Positions 36,701-50,158 of a DNA stretch of 64,000 nt are shown here, one piece after another. The notes below the pieces were generated by a model. It was not told where the DNA came from. It ran no database searches and worked only from the letters and a program-made list of their open reading frames with translations. Origin of the DNA: Chloranthus sessilifolius. Its lineage: Eukaryota; Streptophyta; Magnoliopsida; Chloranthales; Chloranthaceae. Each line of letters opens with the position of its first letter. Position 1 is the stretch's first letter. Where the stretch lies: positions 7,282,088-7,346,087 of the forward strand of contig CM037593.1 of the NCBI GenBank assembly GCA_021018995.1. Direction: 5' to 3'. Made by a program: the position numbers and the translations under genes.

Positions 36701-39700
36701 GTAGTTTATTTGGGTTCTTACTCTCTCTCCCCTCTTTCCCCTCCCCCTCCTCCTCCTCTCCCATCTCTCTTTTCTCTCCCATAAACCCTAAATGAGCATT
36801 TCTTCTGTTAGTTATTTTCTTTATTATATTATTAGTTTTAATATGGTATTAGAGCAGGTTAGTTCCACTCGTCTGTTTAGTTTAGGATTTCACCAATCAT
36901 TTTGTTTAGGGTTTCTCCAACACCTTTTACCTCCATACATAGTTCAGATTTGGTGTCATTGCAGCCATCCGTCATCCGTGTTATGTTAGTTGTCTTCAGG
37001 GTAAGAAGAAAGACTAAGAGGTTGTTGTGTAGCATCTCTGAAGACGAAAAAAAAAAGTTCTAAATTGCTGCTGCTATGGAGAAAGCTGCTGCTGTAGCCA
37101 TGACAGAATATGTGGAAGAATTTTCTTATTATTTACCACCTGATCTTCTTTCTTTCTCTTCTTTACTTTGTAGATGTCTAAGAATTGGGAAAGGAGTGTT
37201 TGGACAATTTATTAAAAAGATGCACAACAGGTGTTTCGTGAAATGCCTGAGTGGATTTCAGATCTCTTTCCGGATGTTGAGGATCTAGATAGTAGCAGCT
37301 TAGATATAGCAGGTGTTAAGGTGCGCTGTGATTATATTTGTGGCCCGTAGATGCAAATAAAGTTGTGGACTATGATGAAAATGTTGATTGTTACACTCTT
37401 TGTGAGGTTTTGTGGCTGCTAAGATACTTGCATAATAGGCATTTGATAAAAGACCCGAGTGATTGTCTTTGAGATTTTTTTTACTATACTCTAGTTGATA
37501 GTAGATGCTTTTATGTGGCTGGTAATTGTGGTGATATAACTTAATCTTTTTTTCAGCCGTGTTGCTGAATCTGAGAAGTGTATTAGCAGTGAATTTGAGT
37601 TTTTATCAGTAGTGTATTTGCAATATTTTTGGTTGGTGTAGCCTGAATTCAGCAGTGATGTGGAAAATGGTACATCTGATCTGGAGTGTATAGTGTTTTA
37701 AGGTTGTGGCGATGTGGCTAGTGTAGTTCCTTGTTATTAAAACAACAACATTGTTGTTTCCTGGGCTGTGCATACAACATTTGTTTATTTGTTCGTGGGG
37801 ACCTTGCTGTTTTGGTGAAATATCTCAAAACAGGAAGAAAGAAAATTATACTGTTGGGTTGTTTGTTAATTAGATGGATGGTTGAGTAGAGTAGTGTCTG
37901 CATGGAATATTCTCACTGGAGGTGAGTGGTGGCCCTGCTACCATTAGTTTTCTGAGCTTTTATTGTAGTTGTATACTGTTAAAGCGCCCTAGATTGTATT
38001 TAATGTCATTGATGTAGCCATGGAGCCAATTGGATGGACCAAGAACAATATTTTTTTTTACCATAGTGAGTACCATGTGGCCCCTTGAGTGCAATGTTGC
38101 ACCAAGTTATTAAGGGATCATGATGAGTGCGACATGGCCACATGAGTGCAGTGTTGCACCAATTGTTTTTATTTGTTATCTGTAAATCGAAATTGTATTA
38201 AAGAGAAAAGGAGATACAAAGGCATAGCAAGGTGCTCAGCCCAAAAAACAAAAGCCAAAAACAAAGAGGAAAAAAACAAAAGGCTAAACAAGAGGATTAA
38301 TTGGCAACATAAGACTCAAGCCAAGCAGTATCGGAGCCCTCGCTGCCCTCCTTATGAAGACAAACCCAATCCAACATCAGATCCTTGGTGAATTTCATAA
38401 TCAGGCCCACAGGTCTGCGAATTTTCTGAAATACTTCCATAGGTCCCAGCACACCGCGAAAAGGCTGACTCTCCAAAAAGGGTCCCTGAAGTCTCCGAAT
38501 CTGAAACCCTCCCAGGCTCCCAGCTTGCAATCATCCCTGGGATGCTGTCTGGAAGCACCCACACCATCCTGAAGGATTTTAAGAGAATACCCCAGCTGGA
38601 ATGAGCAACCCGGCAGTGAAGAAGTAAGAGGCTGGCTGTTTCTTTGTTCTGAAGACAGAGAGCACATCTGTTCAACAAATCTCTACCCCTCTTGATCAGT
38701 TGGTCTACCGTAAGAATACGACCCCATGCGAGACACAAACCAAAAAATCTGACCTTAGAGGAATAGGGAATCGCCAGAGAGGCGTCCAGATCTAATTGAC
38801 TAACTGTTTGTTGGCGGGAACCCGATAAAATGATTTGACCGAGAGCACCTCTTTGGCATTGGGGAACCAGATTCTGAGGTCCCTGTTGCTTCTATCGCGA
38901 GTGGTCCAGTTAAGGAGCGCCATCAAGTCAACAAACTGTAGGATTTCACCCTCTGAGGTTTCTTCTAGTAGGGATAGACCAGACCAATGACCCATTAACT
39001 TTCTGAAATATCTGATCTACAGATCTGTCTACATGCTTGACGATGCCATGAAGAAGCGGGAAGGTACATCTGAGACTCCGGAAGCCGAACCACACATCAT
39101 TCCAGAAATTGATTCGATTTTCGTGGCTGCAGCTGTAGTGAATGTGATTCTTGAACTCTGGAGCAATTGAACAGATCCCCCTCCACCAATTCGATACTCT
39201 TCTAGGATTGGAAATCGAGGTATTAATGTCCCACTGAAATTCCGAGAAACCGTATTTTTCTGCTAGAATGACCATCCATAGGTTGTTCTTCTCCTTCTCG
39301 TCCCCGTCCCCAACCTTCCAAAGCCCCTTCTCCTATAGCGCCTTGTTAAACAGCTCTAGATTCCTTATCCCTAGACCTACAAACTGCCTAGGGAATTGGC
39401 AGATTTCCCAGTTCACCGGGTGGTATTTCCTATCATCGGAAGCACCTTCCCATAGGATGTCTTTGGATTTTCTCAAGAGCTTCAATTACCGCTTTAGGGC
39501 AGGGATACATAAACATGTAAAAGACCGGTAGACTTGCCAAACATGATTTAACAAGACATAATCGACCATCGCTGCTAAGAAGTTTCCCTTTCCAAGTCAC
39601 TTATCTGCCTTGAAATCTTTGCACTACCGGTTCCCAAGTGCAGGCGTTAGGAGTCCTAATCCCCAGGGGCAGGTACTTAATTACAAAGGATTCAAGTGCA

Positions 39701-42700
39701 CAACCGATATCGGCAGCAAGCTCACTTAACTCTGACGTGTTAATATGAAAGTGTAACGATCGATATTTTTTCGCTTATTTAGATCTTAATTATTTCCTTT
39801 AAATTGTGATTATGATTTTGTTTAATTAATTTGATACACTTAATTAGTTATTGCACATATACATAATGACTATTTTATTTTATTGTGACCTATGTTAATC
39901 AATTAATCTAATTAATAGACGTTAAAACTTTTAATTAATATGTTAGTAATTTTGGTATGCCACTAGTAATAGTTAATGGACCTTTAAGACCCGTTAGAAA
40001 AGTAATAAAACCTATTAGAATTATTAATGTTAGTAAAGGCCCGTCAGTAAGACCATTTTGTATGGCCCATTAGTGATATTAATGATCCGTAAATTATTTA
40101 ACGCCCATATAGAAAGTTCTAATTAGAGTTAGACTTTAAATAGGAAACCTTAAGGTATTTTAAAATTAGAGATTATGTTTAATTTACAGAATTTTTATAC
40201 AACTTTCATAACCTAATAACCTTAGAGAGAAAATTCTAGAGAAGATGGAGAATTAGAAGAGAAACCTTAGAGTTTTCGGTTTGAAAGCTTAGAAGAATGC
40301 GAGAGGAGCTTACGACACGACCGTATTTCGGATTGGATCAACAGAGAGGAGTTACGTCAAATTTATGCGAAAACTAAAATAGGAAACGTAGATCACACAA
40401 AAATAAAATAGGAATTAGGGTTTATTTCATTTAATGAATATTCTTCATGTTAAATTATTAAATTTTGATGCTTAAACGGGGTTTTTTATGGTACATGGGG
40501 ATATGTGATTGATCACGAAATTCTGTGCATAAACCAGAATTCAGAATATGTCCAGAATTTTTAGAATCTGTCTAGGATGCAAACAATGAATTTCTATTTC
40601 AATTCAAATATTGCCTATGTTTAATCATCATGCTTAAATGTTTATTTATGCTCACCTTTTTTTTTTATTGCTTAGAATCCATGCAACTAGGATGTTTGAT
40701 TTACACAACATGAAACAAGTAGGAATCTATAGAGATTACATGTTTATGAAATGTTAAGCCTAAACAAGTGAAAGAGCTATTGCATGATTCATTGATTTTC
40801 AGTTTTTCTATCCATGTACATTCATGACATCCATAAAAATGAAAAGGTATTTTTATGACATGACACATGAAAGCAAAGTATTTCCATGATTATGACACAC
40901 TTCTTATGAGCTTTTATGCTAAAGGAATTAACATGAATAAGAATGACAAGTAAGAAAAGTTATGCATCCATGCATTAATGATAAGACTGAAGAGATAGGA
41001 AAATGTCTTTACTTTTAAGCTTACTACTTAACTGAAGAGAAGTTATGCGAAGGTTAACGTAGATACTAATCGAAGGATAAGAGAAGATTAGGATAATGAT
41101 TAAGAAAGAGATGACTATGCCCATTATGAATGCCGATTCATGAGCATTAAATGCACTATTCTATATATTTCATTTACTATGGAGATTCCCAGGGACTTCA
41201 TTGTAGGAATGTTTCTAATAAATACAGTTTGTAGTTTTGTGGATACATCGCATTAATATTTTTCTTATATCTGGAAATAGATCAGTTTTTATTGTCAGTA
41301 AGGACCCTGCAATTTTACTTCTGCTTTTTTTATTATTGTTGCCTCCATATTGTTATTTGGACGACCAAAGTTACTTTGTTCGCTAATTTGCTTGGTTTGA
41401 ATTTGAATTTGAAATTTGCAATTCGCTACTATCAAGCACGATTTGCTCAGGATGGGATGAGTTTTAAAAATGTTTATTAGTTTTATAATACAAATTTGCA
41501 TGTTTTAATAAAAGCCATGCAAATGACCATTTGGTTAGTTATAAAACGTAAAAATCATAAGGTCTTTGGTTCAAATCTTCTCCCTATTCTATTAAAATCT
41601 CATCTTAAAATAAAAGAGTTAGCATTGACCAGTAATTTGTTTGTCATACTGATTCGAACCGTATTGAACTGCAAACTGGTCCGCTATACATAATTCGTGG
41701 TTCGGTAGGTGAATGAGCGAATTAAGTGACATAGATTTGGGCCTAAAGGTAATTTCATAGTGAAAGTGGGAATCTTTATGCTCCTTTAGATGTTTCTTTC
41801 TTATGAATCCCATCTCAGTTTGAAGCTGGTCGTGTAGAAGGTAATACATAACTGACGCGTTGTTTATGTTTATATTGCAGCTTGCAGCGAAGTTTCGAAA
41901 CAGTGGGCAAACTTGTGTTTGTGCAAATAGGATAATTGTGCAAGAAGGTATAAATTTTATAGTGATGTTCAACTGCATAATGGTCTCTTTTATGCTGGGT
42001 CTAGTGGGTAGCTTTTGCACTTTATGTTATCAAGGACAAATGGGCATATAGTTTCTTGCTATGATGGATTATATTTTTAGATACCTGCGGAATTTCTTTA
42101 ATTAATCCCCATGCCAAATTTCAGTAAATATTTCATCTTGGTAGAAACAATTCCAACTTAGATAAACAAAAACTATTAGAATGTGATTCTAGGTAGTAAG
42201 GACTAAGGAAGGTTTCATAACTTGATGTTGCATAACAAATGCAAACCATTTTTCTATTGAAGTACAATAGAAAGAAAACAGGATTTTGAAAACATCTCGT
42301 ATATTTTATACTTGCCGACACTTAATAGTTCTATATTACTGAGTTAAATCAATATTACCCTTCTATTGGTGTACCAGTCTGTTGGTCCTCTTGGGGTTAC
42401 CTTTTCTCATAATTGATACTTCCCTCCTTATATGAATACATGCATCAAAACTGACATGCCTGTTAAAATATATTGGCATGTGTTTGAACATGAAAGGAGG
42501 TACTCTTGAAGTGTGAGCTTCTGTTTTGAATCTAGTCTACATTTGAAAGGGAAGATGTCGCAGTTGATAGCTTGCTTGAAATGGGGATACATGCCAGAAA
42601 ATAATGGCTATCCAGTACTCAAAAAAAAGATTCTAGGTGAGTACTGAGTACATAACCACATTAACAAAAAATAAATGGTTATCTTGAGATGAGTTAGAGA

Positions 42701-43379
42701 CTGGTTGATGCAGGATGGAAAGGCGTTAACCCTAAAGCAGCGTAAATCCCGCATGTTAAGATTAAAGTTTTGATCTCAGGTATAAAATAAAAATAAAAAT
42801 AGAGAAATAAGAAAGAAGGTATAGAAAATCACTGGAATTTCGCCAACGAAAATATTGGCCTCGCACCAAACCCTAAACTCGGGAAATTGAAGAATCACTT
42901 TTCAAGATTGAAAACTGTGGCCCGTACTGAATGTAGGAAAAAAAGGAGGACCGGTGCGCGGGAACTTGCGCGATTGCATTGGGGGATGACGGACGGGAGG
43001 GGGATGGGTGGTGTCTGAACCCCAGCGTGGTTCTAGGGTGGGCCTTTTGTAGTTGCTTCCATGAAGATGCTCTCCTGGAATGTGAGAGGTATTTGCGACA
43101 GTCTGAAGCGTGCTAGAGTCAAGAGTCTTATTGATTCGATTCGGCTGGCTATTTTTACTCTTCAAGAGACGAAATGGGGTGCCTATGATGGAGGCAAAGT
43201 TGCCTCGGTGCTGCCTGGTAAGAACTGGGAATGGATTGGAGTTGATTCCTTTGGAGCGTCGGTGACGGGGAACGTCAAGATCGAACAACAGCGAGAGGAA
43301 AACACAAAATTCTGGAGTGACATATTTTGATCGATCGAATATATATTTCGATTGATCGAATTCCAGCGGCGATATATTG

Positions 43380-43440
<61 letters not shown>

Positions 43441-46400
43441 TGTGTGTGTGTTTCGATCGATCGAGTTTCACTTTCGATCGATCGAAATCGTGCAGAGTAA
43501 TTTTATTTCAATTCGAACTTGAATCTTAGGGGCTTATTTGTCTTTTATTAATATTTGTTTTTAGGGTTTTCTTTTATTGTAAGACCTCCTATATAAGGTC
43601 ATTAAGAACAAACATTGCCGTTTTGTGGAGCTTATGGCGGGAGCGAAACTGCAGAATTTTAGAAGGGACCTGCAAACCTGTTGGATTGGTTATTAGGGGG
43701 GTCTTAGAGCTGGTACAATTCTAGGTCGCGCGTGGTGGGGTGGGGGAAAGCTGCTGCAATTTCCTTTGGGACCCAGGTTAATGGGGTTTTGCTCACGGAG
43801 TGCTGGGGGGTGTGTCGTGCTCGATGTCTTTCTTGTTCTGTTTTTTTGTTTCTGTGAGTCGAGATTGTATTGGGTTTCAGCGCCTTGCTGGCTATTAATA
43901 TAATCTTTTATTACTGATCAAAAAAAATAATTAAGAACAAACATTGTAGTTAGTTGATTGATTATTGAATGACAGCTTTTGCCTTATGAAGAGAGTCTTC
44001 TTCCCCGTGATGGGTTCGGTGCGAGACCAAGGGAGTGATTCCCATATATCTTCTTATTTATCTTCGTCATCAATTTGCTTTGATCTATTATATTTGCTAT
44101 CTCTCGATCTGTGTTTGCTTCTCTAGACCTTAGTCTAATAGTTTCCTTTCGATCCCAAACCCAAAACCTTTTTGAAACCCTAAATCAAACAAAGCCAACA
44201 CCTTTTCCAAACCATAAACAAATCCGAAAACCATAAGCCTACAAGCCATAAATCCCTTTCACAACCCTATTTGGAAATCGTGAATCTACATCGGATTGAA
44301 GACAAGCGTCTAAGCCTGGAAAAGCCAGAGTTCCATCTCTAGGCCGATCTCGCCTCAAATCTAAAAGTACTTGCGCATCGGACTGGACCCTATTCGGATC
44401 TCGTGTGATCTACTCATCACAATTCTCCAAACCCTAAGGCACTTAAGATAACTTTGCGATTTAACTTGCATTAATTTATTTAATTTCGGCAAAATCCGCA
44501 TCAAAATCATTTTCATGCATTTTAGGGTTACCATCCCGCGTCAGTCGGGAAGTATCCTAGTGGCGTGGAGGCCGTCTATGTTCGATAAGGTTGATGAAGA
44601 GGTGGGTATTTTCTCTGCATCGGTGGTCCTTCAGAATAAAGATAACGGACATCGGTGGACCTTCTTGGGCATTTATGGGACGACAGATGTGTCGCTTTAG
44701 GGCGAGTTTTGGGAGGAATTGGATGGGGTTACGGCTAGGTGGGATAATCCGATTTGTCTGGGAGGTGATTTCAATGCGATAAGATGGGGTCACGAAAGAA
44801 AAGGGGGGCCCCCTGATGTGGCGGTAATGACGAAATTCAACACTTGGATTTCTGATTGGGATATGGACGATATTCCATTAACCGGTTCCCGTTTCACCTA
44901 GTCTAACCTCCAAGATTGCCCCTCTCTCAGCAGATTAGACCGATTTATATGCAGCGCGGAATGGATGGCGATGTTCCTACCGCTAGGCCGAGTGCCTACC
45001 TGTATGCCTCGATCACCTACCGTGCCGACTGACTTGGGGAAAGGGCAATTCATTCAGTTTGAAAATATGTGGTTGTTAGATGACCGGTTTCGTGCTGCAG
45101 TACCGGAATGGTGGAGAGAGTTCAATCCTATTGGTACGACAACCTACAGATTTATATCGAAACTTCACTGGATCAAGAAAAAAGCCATCATATGAAATAG
45201 AGAGATGTTCAGGAATCTAAACACTAGTAAAGATACAATTCTCTCTTGGCTGAAGGAGCTCGACGAAATGGAAGAAACCAAGGATCTTATGTCCAGTGAG
45301 CGTGAAGAATGATCCCAGAAAAAACAAACCTTCAACTCGATCTCTAGAGCTGAAGAGGTGGCTTGGATTCAGAAGGCGAAGGTCCAGTGGCTGAAAGACG
45401 GCGGTCAAAATACCAAATTCTTTCATGCGGTGGCCAACGCCAGGAACAAAAAGAATTACTTAGGCTCCGTGACTGTTGAAGGGGTGATGTTGGTCGGTTA
45501 CGACCAGATTCGGGATCACATTGTCCGATTTTAATCGAAGCTTTATGAGGATGAGGGCAGGTTGCGGCCAGATCTGGATGGTGTGTCGTTTAACTCGATT
45601 GCGGCTGAAGAATGTGCTGAGATTGAGACTCCATTCCAGGTTGAGGAGGTATGGAATGCTATTAAGTAAGGGGGGAAGAACAAGTCACTGGGTCCTGATG
45701 GTTTCATCTTGGAGTTATTTAAGGTATTTTGGCCGTTGCTCAAAGAGGAGATGATGCAAGTGTTCCACGAGTTCCATAATTCCGCGTTTATTGGGTGCAG
45801 CCTCATTTCCACATTCATCACTCTCATTCCTAAAAAAGACGGGGCCTAGGACCTCATTGATTTTCGCTCGATTTGCCTCATCAATTGCCTATACAAGATC
45901 TTAGCTAAGGTGCTAGCTAACAGACTTAGGCCATTATTAGGGAATTTATCTCTGATTTACAAGGGGCTTTTGTGAAAGGGAGACAGCTGGTGGATCAGGT
46001 GGCTATGGCTCACGAGATTATCCATTCCGCCCGTTTTGATCGGGTCCCGGCTGCTTTTTGAAAGGTTGATATGGAGAAGGCGTATGCCCGTATCAGCTGG
46101 GCTGGCCTGGATTATTTGTTGCAGAGATTCGGGTTCAGTGCTAAGTGGAGGAGCTGGATGCGGGGGTGCTACTCTACTCCTTGGTTCTCTATGCTGATTA
46201 ATGGTACGCCGGTGGGCTATTTCAAGAGCTCGTGTGGCATCCGGCAGGGAGATCCCCTCTCCCCTTTTCTCTACAACCTGATGGGTGAAGCATTGGTGAA
46301 CCTTATTTCTTGTGCGAGACATCTTAGCCTCATTTCGGGAATCAGAGTTGGAGCTTATGACCGATTTATCGCGATTTTTCAATATGCTGATGACACCCTA

Positions 46401-49400
46401 CTCTTTGGTAAGGCTATTGTTGAAGAATTCAAGAATATGGCGGAGGTGCTTGCCGTGTACGAGGCGGTTTCGAGGCAATGCATTAACTTCCACAAATCTA
46501 AAATAATGGGCATTCGGACGGACACTAATACCTTACAAGAATTGGCGTCCACGGTAAATTGCGAAAGTCAAGATTTGCCAATAAAATATCTTGGATTGCC
46601 TTTCGGTCTGCGGAAACCGAAAGCCAGTTCTTGGGAGCCGGTTATACAACGCTTTCAGCAGCGGTTATCTACCCGGAAAGGTAAATTTCTCAGTAGTGGT
46701 GGCCGGTTGATCCTTCTCAAGGCAATTCTTTCTAGCCTCCCGATCTTTTATTTGTCGATGTACAAATGCCCGACTGGTGTTCTTCTTCGGATTGAACAGA
46801 TTCAACGTAATTTCCTTTGAGAAGGGGCGGGTGTGGAGAAAAAATATCATCTTGTGAATTGGGACACCTGTATGCTACCGCTGAGCTGTGAAGGTTTAGG
46901 TATCCATAGCGTCAAATGGACTAACATTGCCCTGTTGGGCAAGCGGTTCTGACGGGCTGGAAACGTGGAAGAAGCAGACAGCTTATGGAGAAGGGTTCTA
47001 ATGGAGAAATATGGGCTGGATGATCATAATTGGGGTGCCAATTATTCTGTTTCTAGAGGTACTTCTGCCTGGTGGAAAGAAATTTATGGAACTTGGAAGT
47101 ACTTTTCTAAAGGGCTTCGCTTCAGCAGGGGTTGTGGCACTGGGATAAAGTTTTGGGAGGACAGCTGGTGAAGGAGGGGAAACTTTGTGAGCTGTTCCAG
47201 AAGGTTTATTCCATATCCATGAACCCAACCGGTCGGATTACTGATTTTGTTTCCGGGACAAATGGTAGCAGAGTGTGGGAAGTGGTCACCCGACGAAATC
47301 TGCGTATTGATGAAGAAGATGAGTTTGCTAGACTACTGCAGAAACTTTATGAAACGAACCTGAATTCTCACATTCAGGATCATACAATATGGGCCCGCAG
47401 TAAAAATGGTATGTTCAGTATCAAATCTTACTATCGGGTGCTGACGCGTCGTCCGCTTATCAAGTTCGAAGGTGCTAGGCTGTGGAAGATTAACATCCCG
47501 CTAAAGGTTAAATTCTTTGCCTGGTTCCTATTCAAAGAAAGACTGCTGACGATGGATGTCCTCATTCGTAGGGGGAAAAATATCTCGAATTGTTGCGTCA
47601 TGTGTACTAGGAAGGAGGAATCAGCTGCGCATTTATTTATCCATTGTGACGTGACTTTCGAGATTTGGGCTATTGTCTTAAATTTATTCGGCATGAGGTG
47701 GGTAATGGCTGGTAGGCTATACAATTTTTATCTCTCTTGGAACGCGGTTGATATGGAGCATCAGATAACGAATTCTTGGAGAGTGACCTTCTTTGCTGTC
47801 ATTTGGAGTATCTGGAAGGAAAGGAATTTACGGATTTTTGAACAAAAGAAGAAAAATATGGGATTCATTGTCAAGGCTGCCAAAGACCTAGCTACTCTCT
47901 AGCTGGCTGCAGGTGCAGACCTGACTTCCGAGCCATGGGATCTGGGGTAATGCTTGTGCTACGCGAATTCTGTTTGGTTGAGGGGGATGTTTGTTGTTTT
48001 CTGTTTCTACTTTGCTGATTCCTTTGGTTGGTAGTTTTGGGGTGCTGGCTTGTTGAACCTGTACTTGTACTGTTTTTTCCAGCACCTTGCTGGCTTTTCA
48101 ATATAGTCTATTTACCGATCAAAAAAAAGTTTGAAAACTCATCGCAAGTTCTCACGCATTGCATAAAGCATAACTCATAAATTTCATTCATTAAATTCTT
48201 TCCTTAAAAGAGATTATAATTTACTCATAAGCAAATAAACTCTAAGAATTCCACTTAAATTAAGACTTCTAATTACCTGTTAAATTTTCTTACTAACGGT
48301 CACAATTAAGTCCCCCACTAATCTTGTTTTTATTACGCAACAACTTTTGAAGGGTTAAACGATGTCCGATTGGCGCGAAATTAGCCTTGTTTGAAATTTT
48401 ATCGAAGTAGCTTTCAAACAAGACAAGAATCACACAATTCCGATGTTTATTGAAGGACTTATGACCACTTTTTCGATGGTTGCACTGAAAGTGACGAAAT
48501 TAGTGGTCAAATGTAAATTATTCAAATAAAGAAACTAATCCTAAAACAAATTGCAAAATAAAAACTTCTAACAAAAAAGGAAACTAAACCTAGACAGATC
48601 TCCTAAATTGACGTGCACACGGGTCTTCAACCCCTCTTTAATGGGCCTTTTAAAAAGCCGTTTGTGGTTCCACTTTTTTTTTTTCTTTCTCCTCTTTATC
48701 TGGTCACGATCTCGGCGTGTAGGCTTCGATTCCGCATCACTGGTTTTACCCAAATTCTCAAACCTAAACTTATGATTTCGTTCTTCCTACTGTCAGCTTG
48801 GTTACAAGGTGAGCTAAAAATTTGGTGAGTATTATGTAGAGGGGAGTTGGTGGTCCCTTTCTCAATTACATTGGATGAGCAACAAAGATTGGATATTGAG
48901 GAATGATCACATATTTTGGGACGAGAATTTAGAAGTATTGATCTAAAGCCTGGATTGTTAGGTTAATTGGTGTATTGTATCTGCATCGTATTTAGTGCAG
49001 GTTAGTGTGTAGGTAGTTGTCTCTAGGTGTTGGTGTGCCCACTACTTATTAGTGGGCACCTATGTGATGTAGTAATGAGTTAATATAAAAGGAGGGCTGG
49101 GGCATCTAAATGGTAATGAGTTAATATAAGAGGAGGGCTGGGGCATCTAAACCATTTATTCCAATTACTTTGTCTCTCTCTTTCTCCTTTTAACCAACCC
49201 TACTTCTACAACCAAACATTAATCCTTACATTAAACCTAACGTAAACACTTGGAATCAGAGCCTCTGATAGGTGGACCCGTACTGCGGCGCCGTTGTCGC
49301 CGTCAACACAATCAAATGCTGACGTTAACACTTAGACAAAATTTGATCCCAATGATGACATGAAAAGATTGTGCTAAATTTTGATTTATGGATTTTTCCT

Positions 49401-50109
49401 TAATTTTGTTGGATACTATTTCTTGATTTTTATGCATTTCCTTGTTTCTTTAAAAATCTTGCGATTCAGGGTCTTTGGAGACCCTTGGTCAATTAGCGGA
49501 GGTGTTGACTGCAAAACCAAAAGGTGTTGGTTGTTTTTTTTTCAGTTATATTCATTGGAGGTGGTCTCACTACAATATGAGTTGTAATGAATGAGTTATA
49601 TGGATTGAATGAAGTGAATTTTGAGGTCGTGTGGAATGTTGCTCGATATTTTGATGGTTGTGCCAGATCTGAAGGTTCTTGTTGCTCTAAACAAAATTCA
49701 ATTAGTTATTATTTGTGCGCTAGAATATGAAAAGGTGTTTTCGAGCTGTTTTACTGTTATTTGGCATAATTATGATTATTTTTTTGGTCTCAGGCCATCG
49801 TGTTCTTCTACAATCCTTGCATAACTGCTATTGGTGATCTTTTGGTGTGTATGTTAGTTTTTTTGTTTTCTCTGATTCTGTCGTCGGTTATTGATGGTGT
49901 TGGTTGGTGAACTTCTAGTCAGCATGTTGCTAATTTGTCAAGTTTTCTGGTTGCACTTTATTCAAACGTATGGTACGTAATATGTATATGATATAATCGG
50001 TTGTGTATATGTAATAGTAGTGGGTGTGTACCCTATAAGCATATTTACGTCTTTCTGGTTCATATAAAGGCTATTAGGGTTACACTGACCATAACTAAGT
50101 CATTTTGGC

Positions 50110-50158
<49 letters not shown>

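Larger units (their letters stand above)
43061..47902 (+). pseudogene. LINE ORF2: endonuclease, reverse transcriptase, zf-RVT
   Basis: The endonuclease has [20 protein letters not shown] and LQETKW before the solo LTR, then [26 protein letters not shown] and SRLDRF. The RT has AISL-type blocks, [32 protein letters not shown] and the catalytic QYADDTLLF near 46380, then KYLGLPFG. The zf-RVT domain is [20 protein letters not shown] with [19 protein letters not shown]. Stops occur at 44698 and 44899 and near 45195, 45313, 45534 and 45847, and there are frameshifts. The block usually read KAYDR has Ala for Asp. The catalytic YADD survives. The 46071-46820 and 47132-47902 stretches are long enough to show the element is not very old. 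Confidence 0.9.
42917..48130 (+). mobile_element. L1-type LINE with ORF2, split by a solo LTR
   Basis: The ends are flanked by the 9-bp repeat TTGAAAACT (42908-42916 and 48131-48139), and the 3' end is an A-run after TTACCGATC. The element begins just 5' of the endonuclease domain, so ORF1 is lost. A solo Gypsy LTR (43263-44543) interrupts the endonuclease. It sits in an antisense LTR-like segment of the exon d-e intron. Confidence 0.88.

Noticed and set aside
42370..42420. Possible SSADH exon (a frame with SVGPLGV)
   Set aside because: It resembles QPVGVVGAITPW only superficially, lies after exon d in the wrong order and lacks splice sites in phase.
42902..43471. 189-codon minus-strand frame
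   Set aside because: It runs antisense through the LINE 5' end and the solo LTR with its TG/AT microsatellite. It crosses an insertion junction and cannot be an ancestral gene.
44515..44700. Independent 61-codon frame
   Set aside because: It starts in the solo LTR and reads into the LINE endonuclease. It is a junction artefact of nested insertion.
45543..46382. Minus-strand frames of 94 and 141 codons
   Set aside because: They are antisense shadows of the LINE reverse transcriptase, which has clear family motifs on the plus strand.
48140..48955. A complete antisense Gypsy solo LTR split by the LINE
   Set aside because: The layout suggests it, but I could not match the two ends to the known LTR termini or find a target duplication, so it is only recorded as a remnant.
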